In this document: positions 1 through 5,206 of the stretch, piece by piece | Layout: every line of letters begins with the position of its first letter | Position numbering within the stretch: position 1 is the first letter of the stretch | Assembly (NCBI GenBank): GCA_003175865.1 | Contig: PSRF01000089.1 | Span: 1-5,962, forward strand | DNA length: 5,962 bases | Reading direction: 5' to 3' | From: Blastocatellia bacterium | Lineage (GTDB): Bacteria; Acidobacteriota; Blastocatellia; Pyrinomonadales; Pyrinomonadaceae | Position numbers and translations under genes: made by a program | Notes under the pieces: model-generated | The model's input: only the letters and a program-made list of their open reading frames with translations | What the model was told of the DNA's origin: nothing | Databases searched by the model: none

Positions 1-863
1 AGATCTTTGCTCCCACCGTAAGCGCCAACAGGTAAACCCCCGCCAATGATCTTGCCCAGGGTTGTAATGTCCGGAGAAATTCCGTAAAGCTCCTGAGCAC
101 CGCCACGCGCGACGCGAAACCCCGTCATCACTTCGTCAAAAATCAACAGCGCACCATTGCTCAAAGTTAAATCACGGACAGCCTGAAGATAGTTTTCTTT
201 AGGTGGAACACAGCCCATATTGCCAACAACGGGCTCGATGATTACAGCCGCGATGTCTTTGTGGTTTGCAAAGACTTCTTCGAGTGCCCGGACATTGTTG
301 TAGGGAAGAGTGATCGTTTTTTCAGCGAGTGCTGCAGGTACACCCGGACTGTCGGGCAAACCAAGTGTTGCTACACCTGAACCGGCTTTGACAAGTAGAC
401 TGTCGCCGTGTCCGTGATAACAGCCTTCGAACTTAACGAGTTTTGTTCTGCCAGTGACACCACGGGCGAGCCGAATCGCAGACATCGTCGCCTCGGTGCC
501 GCTGCTTACCATGCGCACCATTTCAATGGAAGGCACAGCATCAATGACTTCTTCTGCCAGCTTAATCTCTAACTCACAAGGTGCTCCAAAGCTCGTCCCG
601 TTTCTTGTGACTTCCTGGAGCGCGGCGACAGTTTCTTCGTCAGCATGGCCCAGGATCATTGGCCCCCATGAACCTACGTAATCGATAAAGGTTCGTCCGT
701 CGACGTCTGTAATCAGTGCGCCTTTAGCACTCTTGATGAAACGTGGAGTGCCACCAACGCCGCGGAAAGCACGAACGGGTGAATTGACGCCGCCCGGCAT
801 GAGTTCCAACGCCTTGGCAAAGAGGGTTTCAGATAGGTTCTTCGTTTCGGGCTTGGTTTGCAT
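1..863 (-). CDS. hemL: Glutamate-1-semialdehyde 2,1-aminomutase, 3' end cut by window start
   Basis: This PLP enzyme converts glutamate-1-semialdehyde to 5-aminolevulinate in the cytoplasm, the last step of the C5 route into heme and other tetrapyrroles. I translated the minus strand from the ATG at 863-861 and obtained 287 complete residues with no stop before the window edge; the family is about 430 residues, so roughly the last third is missing. Visible family motifs are [11 protein letters not shown] near residues 23-33, SSGTEA, the [18 protein letters not shown] block, DEVMTGFR (Asp243, expected to contact the PLP ring nitrogen) and [17 protein letters not shown], whose Lys271 should form the Schiff base. 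An in-frame TGA lies 13 codons upstream and no other start codon lies between, which fixes the start. There is no clear Shine-Dalgarno sequence. The frame is intact and codon use resembles the neighbours. Identity is very secure; whether the missing end is intact cannot be seen. Confidence 0.97.
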   Translation of the reverse strand, partial: MQTKPETKNLSETLFAKALELMPGGVNSPVRAFRGVGGTPRFIKSAKGALITDVDGRTFIDYVGSWGPMILGHADEETVAALQEVTRNGTSFGAPCELEIKLAEEVIDAVPSIEMVRMVSSGTEATMSAIRLARGVTGRTKLVKFEGCYHGHGDSLLVKAGSGVATLGLPDSPGVPAALAEKTITLPYNNVRALEEVFANHKDIAAVIIEPVVGNMGCVPPKENYLQAVRDLTLSNGALLIFDEVMTGFRVARGGAQELYGISPDITTLGKIIGGGLPVGAYGGSKD

Positions 864-873
864 GACGATGAGG

Positions 874-903
874 ATACCAGTTTGTCCGATAAAGGTCAGT
901 CAA
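874..903 (-). promoter_or_regulatory. Weak candidate promoter for hemL
   Basis: On the minus strand TTGACT (903-898) matches five of six bases of the sigma70 -35 consensus. It is followed after 18 bases by TGGTAT (879-874), which is a poor -10. If real, transcription would start only a few bases before the hemL ATG, giving an almost leaderless message; this would fit the lack of a ribosome binding site there. The -10 match is too weak for a firm call. Confidence 0.2.
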
Positions 904-954
904 CCTGTCATTCAACGATTTCCGCGTTTACTTTAGTAGGGCCATTCACTTAGA

Positions 955-1080
955 CATTCAAGCTCTTCTGTCGGACCGCGTACGTTTCGTGCGCCCGCAT
1001 TGTCGATAGTAAAAACCACGGGAGCCCCTTATCAATGCTGGCGCACGAGACGTACGCGGTCCGACAGAAGAGCTTGAATG
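955..1080. repeat. Large inverted repeat, 48-base arms around a 30-base spacer
   Basis: Bases 955-1002 and 1033-1080 are reverse complements with 46 of 48 positions matching. The two mismatched pairs are 986/1049 (T opposite G) and 996/1039 (C opposite T). The spacer is 1003-1032. It lies in the 247-base gap between the NFACT stop and the hemL start, with its end 30 bases past the NFACT stop codon. A transcript crossing it would form a very long stem. There is no U-run after the stem in the direction of transcription, so it is not a classic intrinsic terminator. I see no flanking target-site duplication and no coding sequence inside. It could be a REP- or MITE-like interspersed element, an RNase III processing site or a transcript-separating hairpin. 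The repeat itself is certain; its role is unknown. Confidence 0.93.
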
Positions 1081-1110
1081 ATTGGAACAAAGATACTACT
1101 GAGAGTACGT

Positions 1111-2541
1111 CTAGATTCTTGCGACGCTCTCCTTGGGTTCGACTGTAATCGATCGAAACCGTGACATGCGCACAAGGCCGGGAGCTGCGCCTTTGGGCTT
1201 TGAAAGGAATTTTCGCTCAGCATAATGAACGACGACCTTCGTATCCGTATTTGCCTGGCTGAAATGACCGGCCAACTGTGCGGCTTCAATAATCGTGCGA
1301 TGTGGAATGTCTTTGCGAGAAGGATTGCGGACGATTACGTGCGAACCAGGATAGTCACCAGCGTGTAACCAAAGATCATTAGGACGTGCTAATCGAAACG
1401 TGAGGTTGTCGTTATCGCGGGCCGCACGTCCTACCCAGATTTCAAATCCATCCGAAGATAAGTACTGTCGCACTCCCGGAATTTTCTTCTGCTGTTCCGC
1501 ACGGGTTTGTTTCTTCGTTTCAACAGGTCGTGATCGATCGAAATGCTCGAGCGCATTCTCGTCCCTTGCAGCAATAATCTGTTCAATCTTCTCAGACTTA
1601 TGTTTCAACAACTCCAATTCACGCTCGATCTCGACCAGTCGTTCAGCGATCTCTTCCTGAGCGCGTCTTGCCTTTGTGTAAAGACGAAACTGACGAGCTG
1701 CTTCATCTTGCAGCGAACTTGACTCGTCGATGTCGATAGTTATTAGTGGCGCGCCGTCTGAGTAGTAATCCGTTAGCTCAACTTCTGATCCATGGCGCTT
1801 TGCGGTGGCAACGTTCGCAAGAAGCAGATCACCCAGCCTCTTGTGCTTTTCAGGATCACCGTGGTCAGTTAGATCCTGTTGAAGATTGTGTTTGAGCTTT
1901 TGTCGACGTCGTATTTCTCTCTTGAGATCAGCATGAATAGAATTGGCGCGATTCAGAAAAGAGTTAACGCGGTCCAATTCTCTGAAATATGCATCAGCGT
2001 CTTCAGACGGTGAACTCGATGAACGGGGAATCTCTTTCACGGTGGGTTCATTTTGCTTTGTGGGGGGTGGCAAAAATCCTTCGCCGATAGTTTGACCCGC
2101 TCCTCGTGGCGTTCGAAAAGCATCTGTAACACGTCCGTCGTGGTCCAGCAGCAATAGATTTGAAGCTTTCCCAGTGAGCTGCACAATCAAAGACCTATCA
2201 CTCGCGTTTCCCAGCTCATCCTGAACAAGGAATTTCAGTCGAACAACGCGGTCGCTTAAATCTTTCGTGATTGCGCCGACTGTCGAACCGCCCAAACGCG
2301 CTCTTAATATCTGACCAAAATGTGAGAGAGAGTCGGACTGTTTCTCGAGTTCTTTAACGCTGCGTTGAAACAAATAGAAGCGAGGCTTTGAAGGGTCGAC
2401 ACTGATGAAAAGGAACTCGTGTCGAAGACCAAAATCGATTGCCAGTGACAGCGATGAGAGTTGAAAGATCTTTCCAAAAAATCTCCCGGTAAGTTTGTGT
2501 TGAACCTCTTCAACGATGTCCTGGATGAGTTGCTGTTCCAT
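1111..2541 (-). CDS. rqcH: NFACT family protein, RqcH-like ribosome quality control factor (short form)
   Basis: RqcH/Rqc2/NEMF proteins bind 50S subunits stalled with peptidyl-tRNA and direct C-terminal (alanine) tailing that marks the nascent chain for degradation; older annotation calls them fibronectin-binding protein A. The 476-residue protein shows an NFACT-N domain at about 1-160, including Asp97-Arg98, the pair needed for tailing in studied homologues. Next come a low-complexity linker (about 160-182), a charged coiled-coil region (about 183-350) with the conserved GDLLLANVATAKRHG stretch near 237-251, and an NFACT-R domain (about 355-460) with DLWLHAGDYPGSHVIVRN at 389-406. Typical members are about 550-580 residues; the missing length falls between NFACT-N and the coiled coil, where the helix-hairpin-helix module normally lies. 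The ATG at 2541 is the first start after an in-frame TAG five codons upstream; no good ribosome binding site is seen. Inverted repeats lie 30 bases from each end of the gene. The family is sure; tailing activity is inferred. Confidence 0.93.
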   Translation of the reverse strand: MEQQLIQDIVEEVQHKLTGRFFGKIFQLSSLSLAIDFGLRHEFLFISVDPSKPRFYLFQRSVKELEKQSDSLSHFGQILRARLGGSTVGAITKDLSDRVVRLKFLVQDELGNASDRSLIVQLTGKASNLLLLDHDGRVTDAFRTPRGAGQTIGEGFLPPPTKQNEPTVKEIPRSSSSPSEDADAYFRELDRVNSFLNRANSIHADLKREIRRRQKLKHNLQQDLTDHGDPEKHKRLGDLLLANVATAKRHGSEVELTDYYSDGAPLITIDIDESSSLQDEAARQFRLYTKARRAQEEIAERLVEIERELELLKHKSEKIEQIIAARDENALEHFDRSRPVETKKQTRAEQQKKIPGVRQYLSSDGFEIWVGRAARDNDNLTFRLARPNDLWLHAGDYPGSHVIVRNPSRKDIPHRTIIEAAQLAGHFSQANTDTKVVVHYAERKFLSKPKGAAPGLVRMSRFRSITVEPKESVARI

Positions 2542-2571
2542 TTCGTCGTGAGGCTAACAGATTTCACCTTT

Positions 2572-2700
2572 ATGTTCGATAAGCTTTAGTTTGTCGTAGT
2601 GATGCGGAGAAGACGACAGACGATGTTCTACGAAGGTTTATGCTAGCAGCTAAGGTTGGTGAATTCGCGAAGTAACGACAAGCTGAAGCTTATCGGACAT
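2572..2700. repeat. Second inverted repeat, 26-base arms around a 77-base spacer
   Basis: Bases 2572-2597 and 2675-2700 are reverse complements at 23 of 26 positions. All three mismatches (2576/2696, 2587/2685, 2590/2682) are T in the left arm opposite G in the right arm. Each arm also holds a smaller imperfect palindrome of about 20 bases, built on CGAyAAGCT and its complement (2577-2596 and 2676-2695). The right arm begins at the first base of the RDD stop codon and the left arm ends 30 bases before the NFACT start, so it fills the intergenic gap almost completely. It may mark the RDD transcript end, lie in the NFACT leader, or be a REP-like insertion. No convincing promoter was found in the spacer. 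Confidence 0.78.
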
Positions 2701-3824
2701 TAGGTTGAGATGACGGACGTGCCTGTAAATTGATCGTGAACTGTGTTGCCCTCGCGGCTAACCAACACAAAAAGAATTCCTAACCCCGCTGCGGCAAGCG
2801 AAATGAGGTAAAAGAAAGCGCGACCTGCAGACTGTCCACCCGTTGGAATTAGACCAGTCTTCTTGTCGATCACGCGCAAAGACAACAGCCGCATGGCCAA
2901 TGTTCTGCCAGTCAGCGCCGTAGTCAGTGTGAAATAGATGAACGCCAGAACGACGGCACTTCCAGCCATCACGATGATCGCGCGTTGGTCCCTCAGGTCA
3001 GTGCCCGTCAGTTTCATCGCATACGCTACGGGAGCACTGAGCAATCCACAGATAATTAAATCGAGGATCCCGCAAACCAGCCGTTTGAACATCGACGCAC
3101 GTCGAGTTTCGATCTCATCAACTCGCACCGTTCGCGAAATTGAATCCAAATAATTAAGAGCCGGATCGTCATCCACTATTAATCGACGCGGCGGTGGAGG
3201 TGGTTCTGTCTTGCTTTCGGGTTCAGGTTCAGGCGAGGGAACTACAACAAGCCCATGTGTTCTTTCATGTTTGGTATCTGGGGCAACTTCCGACTGCGCA
3301 ACTTCGATTTCTAATTGCACCTCTACTTCAGTCGCACTTGAGACAACCAACTGATCATTGCTTTCGTTATCCTCGCGCGCTGGTGCATAAGCAACTGCTG
3401 TGGCGGCGTTCACTCCTACTGATCGATGCGCGCGTTCAATGCGCTTGAGGGCCGCTGCTACCAGTGGATTCATCGGTGGTAGTTCAGCTTGCGGCAAGAG
3501 CTCGAGTTGCGGCTGCTCGATTGAATCGATACTTTGCGATTGCGCTTCTGTCTCGCGTGCAGCTTCACGTGCGCGTCTTTCGTGAACCTCGCGGACGCGT
3601 TCGCTCAACTCCTTGCGCCATTCCGGTACAGATGCGCGAGCTACGCCTGGAAACTCAATTAAAGTTGAAGATTTTCGTTGGCTTTGTGAAGCTCCGCCGG
3701 CTTGGTTCATTGTAGCTTCGAGGGTAGTGTTCTCTAATTCAATGGATTCCAGAAGGAAATCCGTTCCGCACTCACCGCAAATTTCAACAGTGTTTGAGTC
3801 GGCGCCGCAAGAAGGACATCGCAT
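2700..3824 (-). CDS. RDD family membrane protein with N-terminal zinc ribbon
   Basis: The 374-residue protein begins with a zinc-ribbon pattern, Cys3-x2-Cys6 and Cys16-x2-Cys19. A long polar, probably disordered segment follows (about 40-240), rich in Glu, Gln, Ser and Pro, with a PEPEPES run near 198-204 and six prolines at 208-213. The C-terminal part (about 241-374) is an RDD domain: Arg248, a first membrane helix with Asp255 (about 249-270), a second helix (about 283-302), the TGRTLAMRLLSLRVID stretch at 305-320, a third helix (about 335-356), and the closing TVHDQFTGTSVI with Asp364. RDD proteins are small inner-membrane proteins; some are proposed ion transporters or exchangers, but most have no known function. 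The ATG at 3824 has GGAG at 3839-3836, 11 bases upstream. It appears to be transcribed alone from the promoter at 3932-3903. The domain calls are firm; the role is unknown, although a cytoplasmic zinc-bearing arm suggests sensing or partner binding. Confidence 0.9.
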   Translation of the reverse strand: MRCPSCGADSNTVEICGECGTDFLLESIELENTTLEATMNQAGGASQSQRKSSTLIEFPGVARASVPEWRKELSERVREVHERRAREAARETEAQSQSIDSIEQPQLELLPQAELPPMNPLVAAALKRIERAHRSVGVNAATAVAYAPAREDNESNDQLVVSSATEVEVQLEIEVAQSEVAPDTKHERTHGLVVVPSPEPEPESKTEPPPPPRRLIVDDDPALNYLDSISRTVRVDEIETRRASMFKRLVCGILDLIICGLLSAPVAYAMKLTGTDLRDQRAIIVMAGSAVVLAFIYFTLTTALTGRTLAMRLLSLRVIDKKTGLIPTGGQSAGRAFFYLISLAAAGLGILFVLVSREGNTVHDQFTGTSVIST

Positions 3825-3856
3825 CGACTAACTGTCTCCGGGGGATCATCGACGAA

Positions 3857-3873
3857 GTGGATCGTTATCCACA
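3857..3873. promoter_or_regulatory. Perfect DnaA-box sequence inside a leader hairpin of the RDD gene
   Basis: Bases 3857-3862 and 3867-3872 form a perfect six-base stem around the loop CGTT. Overlapping it, 3865-3873 reads TTATCCACA, identical to the classic DnaA-box consensus. The site lies 33 bases upstream of the RDD start codon and inside its predicted leader. It may be a DnaA-responsive site, an RNA hairpin, or both by chance; no other exact box was noticed in the window, so an origin is unlikely. Confidence 0.4.
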
Positions 3874-3902
3874 CTCGATTAACAGCTGCGCGATCGCGAC
3901 GC

Positions 3903-3932
3903 ATCCTATCAGGAAAAACTTTAAGTGGTCAA
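3903..3932 (-). promoter_or_regulatory. Sigma70-type promoter for the RDD gene
   Basis: On the minus strand TTGACC (3932-3927) matches five of six -35 bases. An 18-base spacer leads to TAGGAT (3908-3903), which matches four of six -10 bases and is preceded by TGA, giving an extended -10 (TGnTAnnnT). Transcription would start near 3896 and leave a leader of about 70 bases containing the hairpin at 3872-3857 and the GGAG ribosome binding site. This is the best promoter in the window. Confidence 0.5.
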
Positions 3933-3936
3933 TCAG

Positions 3937-3966
3937 AAAATACGGCAGCGGTTGAGGTTGTGCCGT
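3937..3966 (-). terminator. Candidate intrinsic terminator after the NYN-DUF2203 operon
   Basis: Read on the minus strand, ACGGCA (3966-3961) pairs with TGCCGT (3947-3942) around a 13-base loop, followed at once by ATTTT (3941-3937). It lies about 45 bases past the DUF2203 stop and just before the RDD promoter, the expected place for a terminator. The six-base stem, long loop and short T run make it a weak to moderate candidate. Confidence 0.4.
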
Positions 3967-3978
3967 CGAGCTAGCGAG

Positions 3979-4007
3979 TGATCTTGATCAATTCGAAGGA
4001 GTTCGAA
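3979..4007. repeat. Two adjacent small dyads just past the DUF2203 stop
   Basis: Bases 3979-3990 read TGATCTTGATCA, a five-base inverted repeat around TT. Bases 3992-4007 contain TTCGAA twice, separated by GGAG; each copy is itself palindromic. The pair sits between the DUF2203 stop codon and the candidate terminator, in the 3' untranslated part of that transcript. They may add RNA structure at the message end or be protein-binding dyads; no U-run follows either. Confidence 0.45.
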
Positions 4008-4011
4008 GTGG

Positions 4012-4389
4012 TCAGAGTGGTGTCCGACCAGCGAAGCCTGCATCAACATCGTGCCACCACTCAAGTTCATCACCTTCGCCCATTTGCCAGCAGAGAAGGA
4101 CGACACGACCATCGCGAAGATAAGGGAAATCCACCAAACCTCGCTCAAAATCCTTTAACTGCACTCCGAGTTCTTCTAATTCTCCGGTCAAAGAGGTCAA
4201 CGAAATTAGAAGATCCGCGTATTCAATGCCGTTTGTAATCCCACCGCCACCCTGTTCTGCATTATTGGATGCTTCTTTCGCTTCCTCACGATACGAAGAC
4301 AAACGCGCATGAGTCCTTTGAATATTGGCAAGGATCTTCTTCACGCTGGGCAACAGCGCGTTTGCCTCTTGTAATGTGAAAACTTTCAT
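4012..4389 (-). CDS. DUF2203 family protein
   Basis: This 125-residue protein matches the whole pattern of the DUF2203 family, which is widespread in environmental bacteria and has no established function. It opens with KVFTLQEANALLPSVKKIL (2-20), continues through a charged helical region with a four-glycine turn near 48-51, and ends in the family signature: a GVQLKDFERGLVDFPYLRDG stretch (about 74-93), then VVLLCWQMGEG and EWWHDVDAGFAGRTPL. The conserved Trp, His and Asp residues could form a binding site, but this is not shown. Its full length fits the family. It begins 8 bases after the NYN stop with no clear ribosome binding site, so translation is probably coupled to the upstream gene. 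The pairing suggests a role tied to the NYN nuclease, as partner or regulator; that is inference only. Confidence 0.92.
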   Translation of the reverse strand: MKVFTLQEANALLPSVKKILANIQRTHARLSSYREEAKEASNNAEQGGGGITNGIEYADLLISLTSLTGELEELGVQLKDFERGLVDFPYLRDGRVVLLCWQMGEGDELEWWHDVDAGFAGRTPL

Positions 4390-4397
4390 CGCGGGGT

Positions 4398-5126
4398 TTA
4401 GTGATCGTCGGTGATTCGAATGAACTCAGTCGCCGCTTCAAATTCCGCAGCCTCTTCCTCTATCTCAGCCTGGATTACAACACGCATCGCAGTTTGGAAA
4501 CTGTCAGGTGGTGCTTCCTCAATTTGCAGCGGCTGTTCAAGGTACTGCGGAGGTAGGTGATCATGAAGATCACGTTCATCATACCTGGGATGCGTAATCT
4601 CTTTGCGCACCTTGTCGGCAATCTCGCCGAGATCGATGAAATAGTCGGCAACATCGATGAGCTTGGGAGCCGTGTTCGATCGGAACCCGGCGATTTCAAC
4701 GCGACATCCTTTATACGCAACTGCGTTGACGGCGTAGACAAAGTCTTCATCACCAGAGACAAGCACGGCTGTATCGTACTTACCAGCCAAAGACAGCATG
4801 TCGACTGCGATCTCCACGTCGAGGTTTGCCTTACGTGTTCCGTCGTAAAAAGTCTTTAGCTCCTTTTGAATGACACGAAAACCATTGCGTCTCATCCAAA
4901 GCAAAAAACCCTGTTGTCTTTCAGCTCCGATATCAACTCCGGTGTAAAAGAACGCACGCAGAAGTCGACCGTCGCCGAGTAAAACGCGAAGAAGTTTGTT
5001 GTAATCGATGTCGATGTTATGGAACCGGGCGGCGTGGAAAAGATTATTTCCATCGATAAATACAGCTACTCTCCCACGATGACCGAGCTGCCATGAAATA
5101 TTGTTGGTGGGATCAAAGTTGTTCAT
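4398..5126 (-). CDS. NYN domain protein, LabA/DUF88-type putative ribonuclease
   Basis: NYN domains are PIN-like folds that are thought to cut RNA with metal held by conserved aspartates. In this 242-residue protein the domain covers about 18-170: RVAVFIDGNNLF (19-30, Asp25 and Asn27-Asn28), KANLDVEIAVDML (99-111, Asp103 and Asp109) and VLVSGDEDFVYAV (121-133, Asp126 and Asp128). The acidic residues expected for metal binding are all present, so it looks catalytically competent. The last 70 residues are a polar tail, strongly acidic near 220-231 (EIEEEAAEFE), with no domain I recognise. The ATG at 5126 is backed by GGGGAG five bases upstream. It is the first gene of a two-gene operon with DUF2203. 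The closest named relatives, LabA in cyanobacterial clock output and bacterial DUF88 proteins, give no precise substrate; RNA cleavage is inferred from the family. Confidence 0.93.
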   Translation of the reverse strand: MNNFDPTNNISWQLGHRGRVAVFIDGNNLFHAARFHNIDIDYNKLLRVLLGDGRLLRAFFYTGVDIGAERQQGFLLWMRRNGFRVIQKELKTFYDGTRKANLDVEIAVDMLSLAGKYDTAVLVSGDEDFVYAVNAVAYKGCRVEIAGFRSNTAPKLIDVADYFIDLGEIADKVRKEITHPRYDERDLHDHLPPQYLEQPLQIEEAPPDSFQTAMRVVIQAEIEEEAAEFEAATEFIRITDDH

Positions 5127-5131
5127 AAATA

Positions 5132-5137
5132 CTCCCC
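5132..5137 (-). promoter_or_regulatory. Ribosome binding site of the NYN gene
   Basis: GGGGAG on the minus strand lies five bases before the ATG at 5126-5124. It is the clearest Shine-Dalgarno sequence in the window and supports that start over downstream alternatives. Confidence 0.7.
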
Positions 5138-5156
5138 GATATAATGAACTGCAATT

Positions 5157-5185
5157 AGAATGCTGAATTGACCTTGGTTGGTCAA
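5157..5185 (-). promoter_or_regulatory. Candidate promoter with overlapping dyad upstream of the NYN gene
   Basis: TTGACC (5185-5180 on the minus strand) is a good -35 match and is followed after 17 bases by CATTCT (5162-5157), a poor -10. The -35 is also one arm of a perfect inverted repeat: TTGACC and GGTCAA (5168-5173 and 5180-5185) around six bases. Such a dyad over a -35 could be a repressor site. It lies in the 80-base gap between the FTP/PepSY gene and the NYN gene. The dyad is certain; the promoter is weakly supported. Confidence 0.3.
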
Positions 5186-5206
5186 GTTAAAGGACCATTA
5201 CTTCGT

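Noticed and set aside
1..6. AGATCT at the first bases as a sign of a cloning junction
   Set aside because: It fits the conserved hemL reading frame (Ser-Lys-Asp after GAYGG) and needs no special explanation.
454..936. Two open frames on the plus strand (454-681 and 733-936)
   Set aside because: They lie almost wholly antisense to hemL, whose frame is strongly conserved, and their translations resemble no protein family.
955..1080. Reading the 48-base inverted repeat as an intrinsic terminator of the NFACT gene
   Set aside because: The stem is far too long and no run of T follows it on the minus strand; only a short T5 lies inside the spacer.
1032..1289. An 85-codon open frame on the minus strand running from the NFACT tail into the inverted repeat
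   Set aside because: It overlaps the conserved NFACT-R coding region in another frame, and its C-terminal part is only a translation of the repeat arm; no family resemblance.
2938..3831. Several plus-strand open frames opposite the RDD gene
   Set aside because: They are antisense shadows of the biased, low-complexity RDD linker and have low-complexity translations.
3888..3900. GCGATCGC palindrome, like the HIP1 repeat of cyanobacteria
   Set aside because: It was noted only once in the window; HIP1 should be much more frequent, so this is chance and does not indicate a cyanobacterium.
3825..4011. Replication origin based on the DnaA box
   Set aside because: There is only one exact box, no AT-rich unwinding region and no dnaA, dnaN or similar genes nearby.
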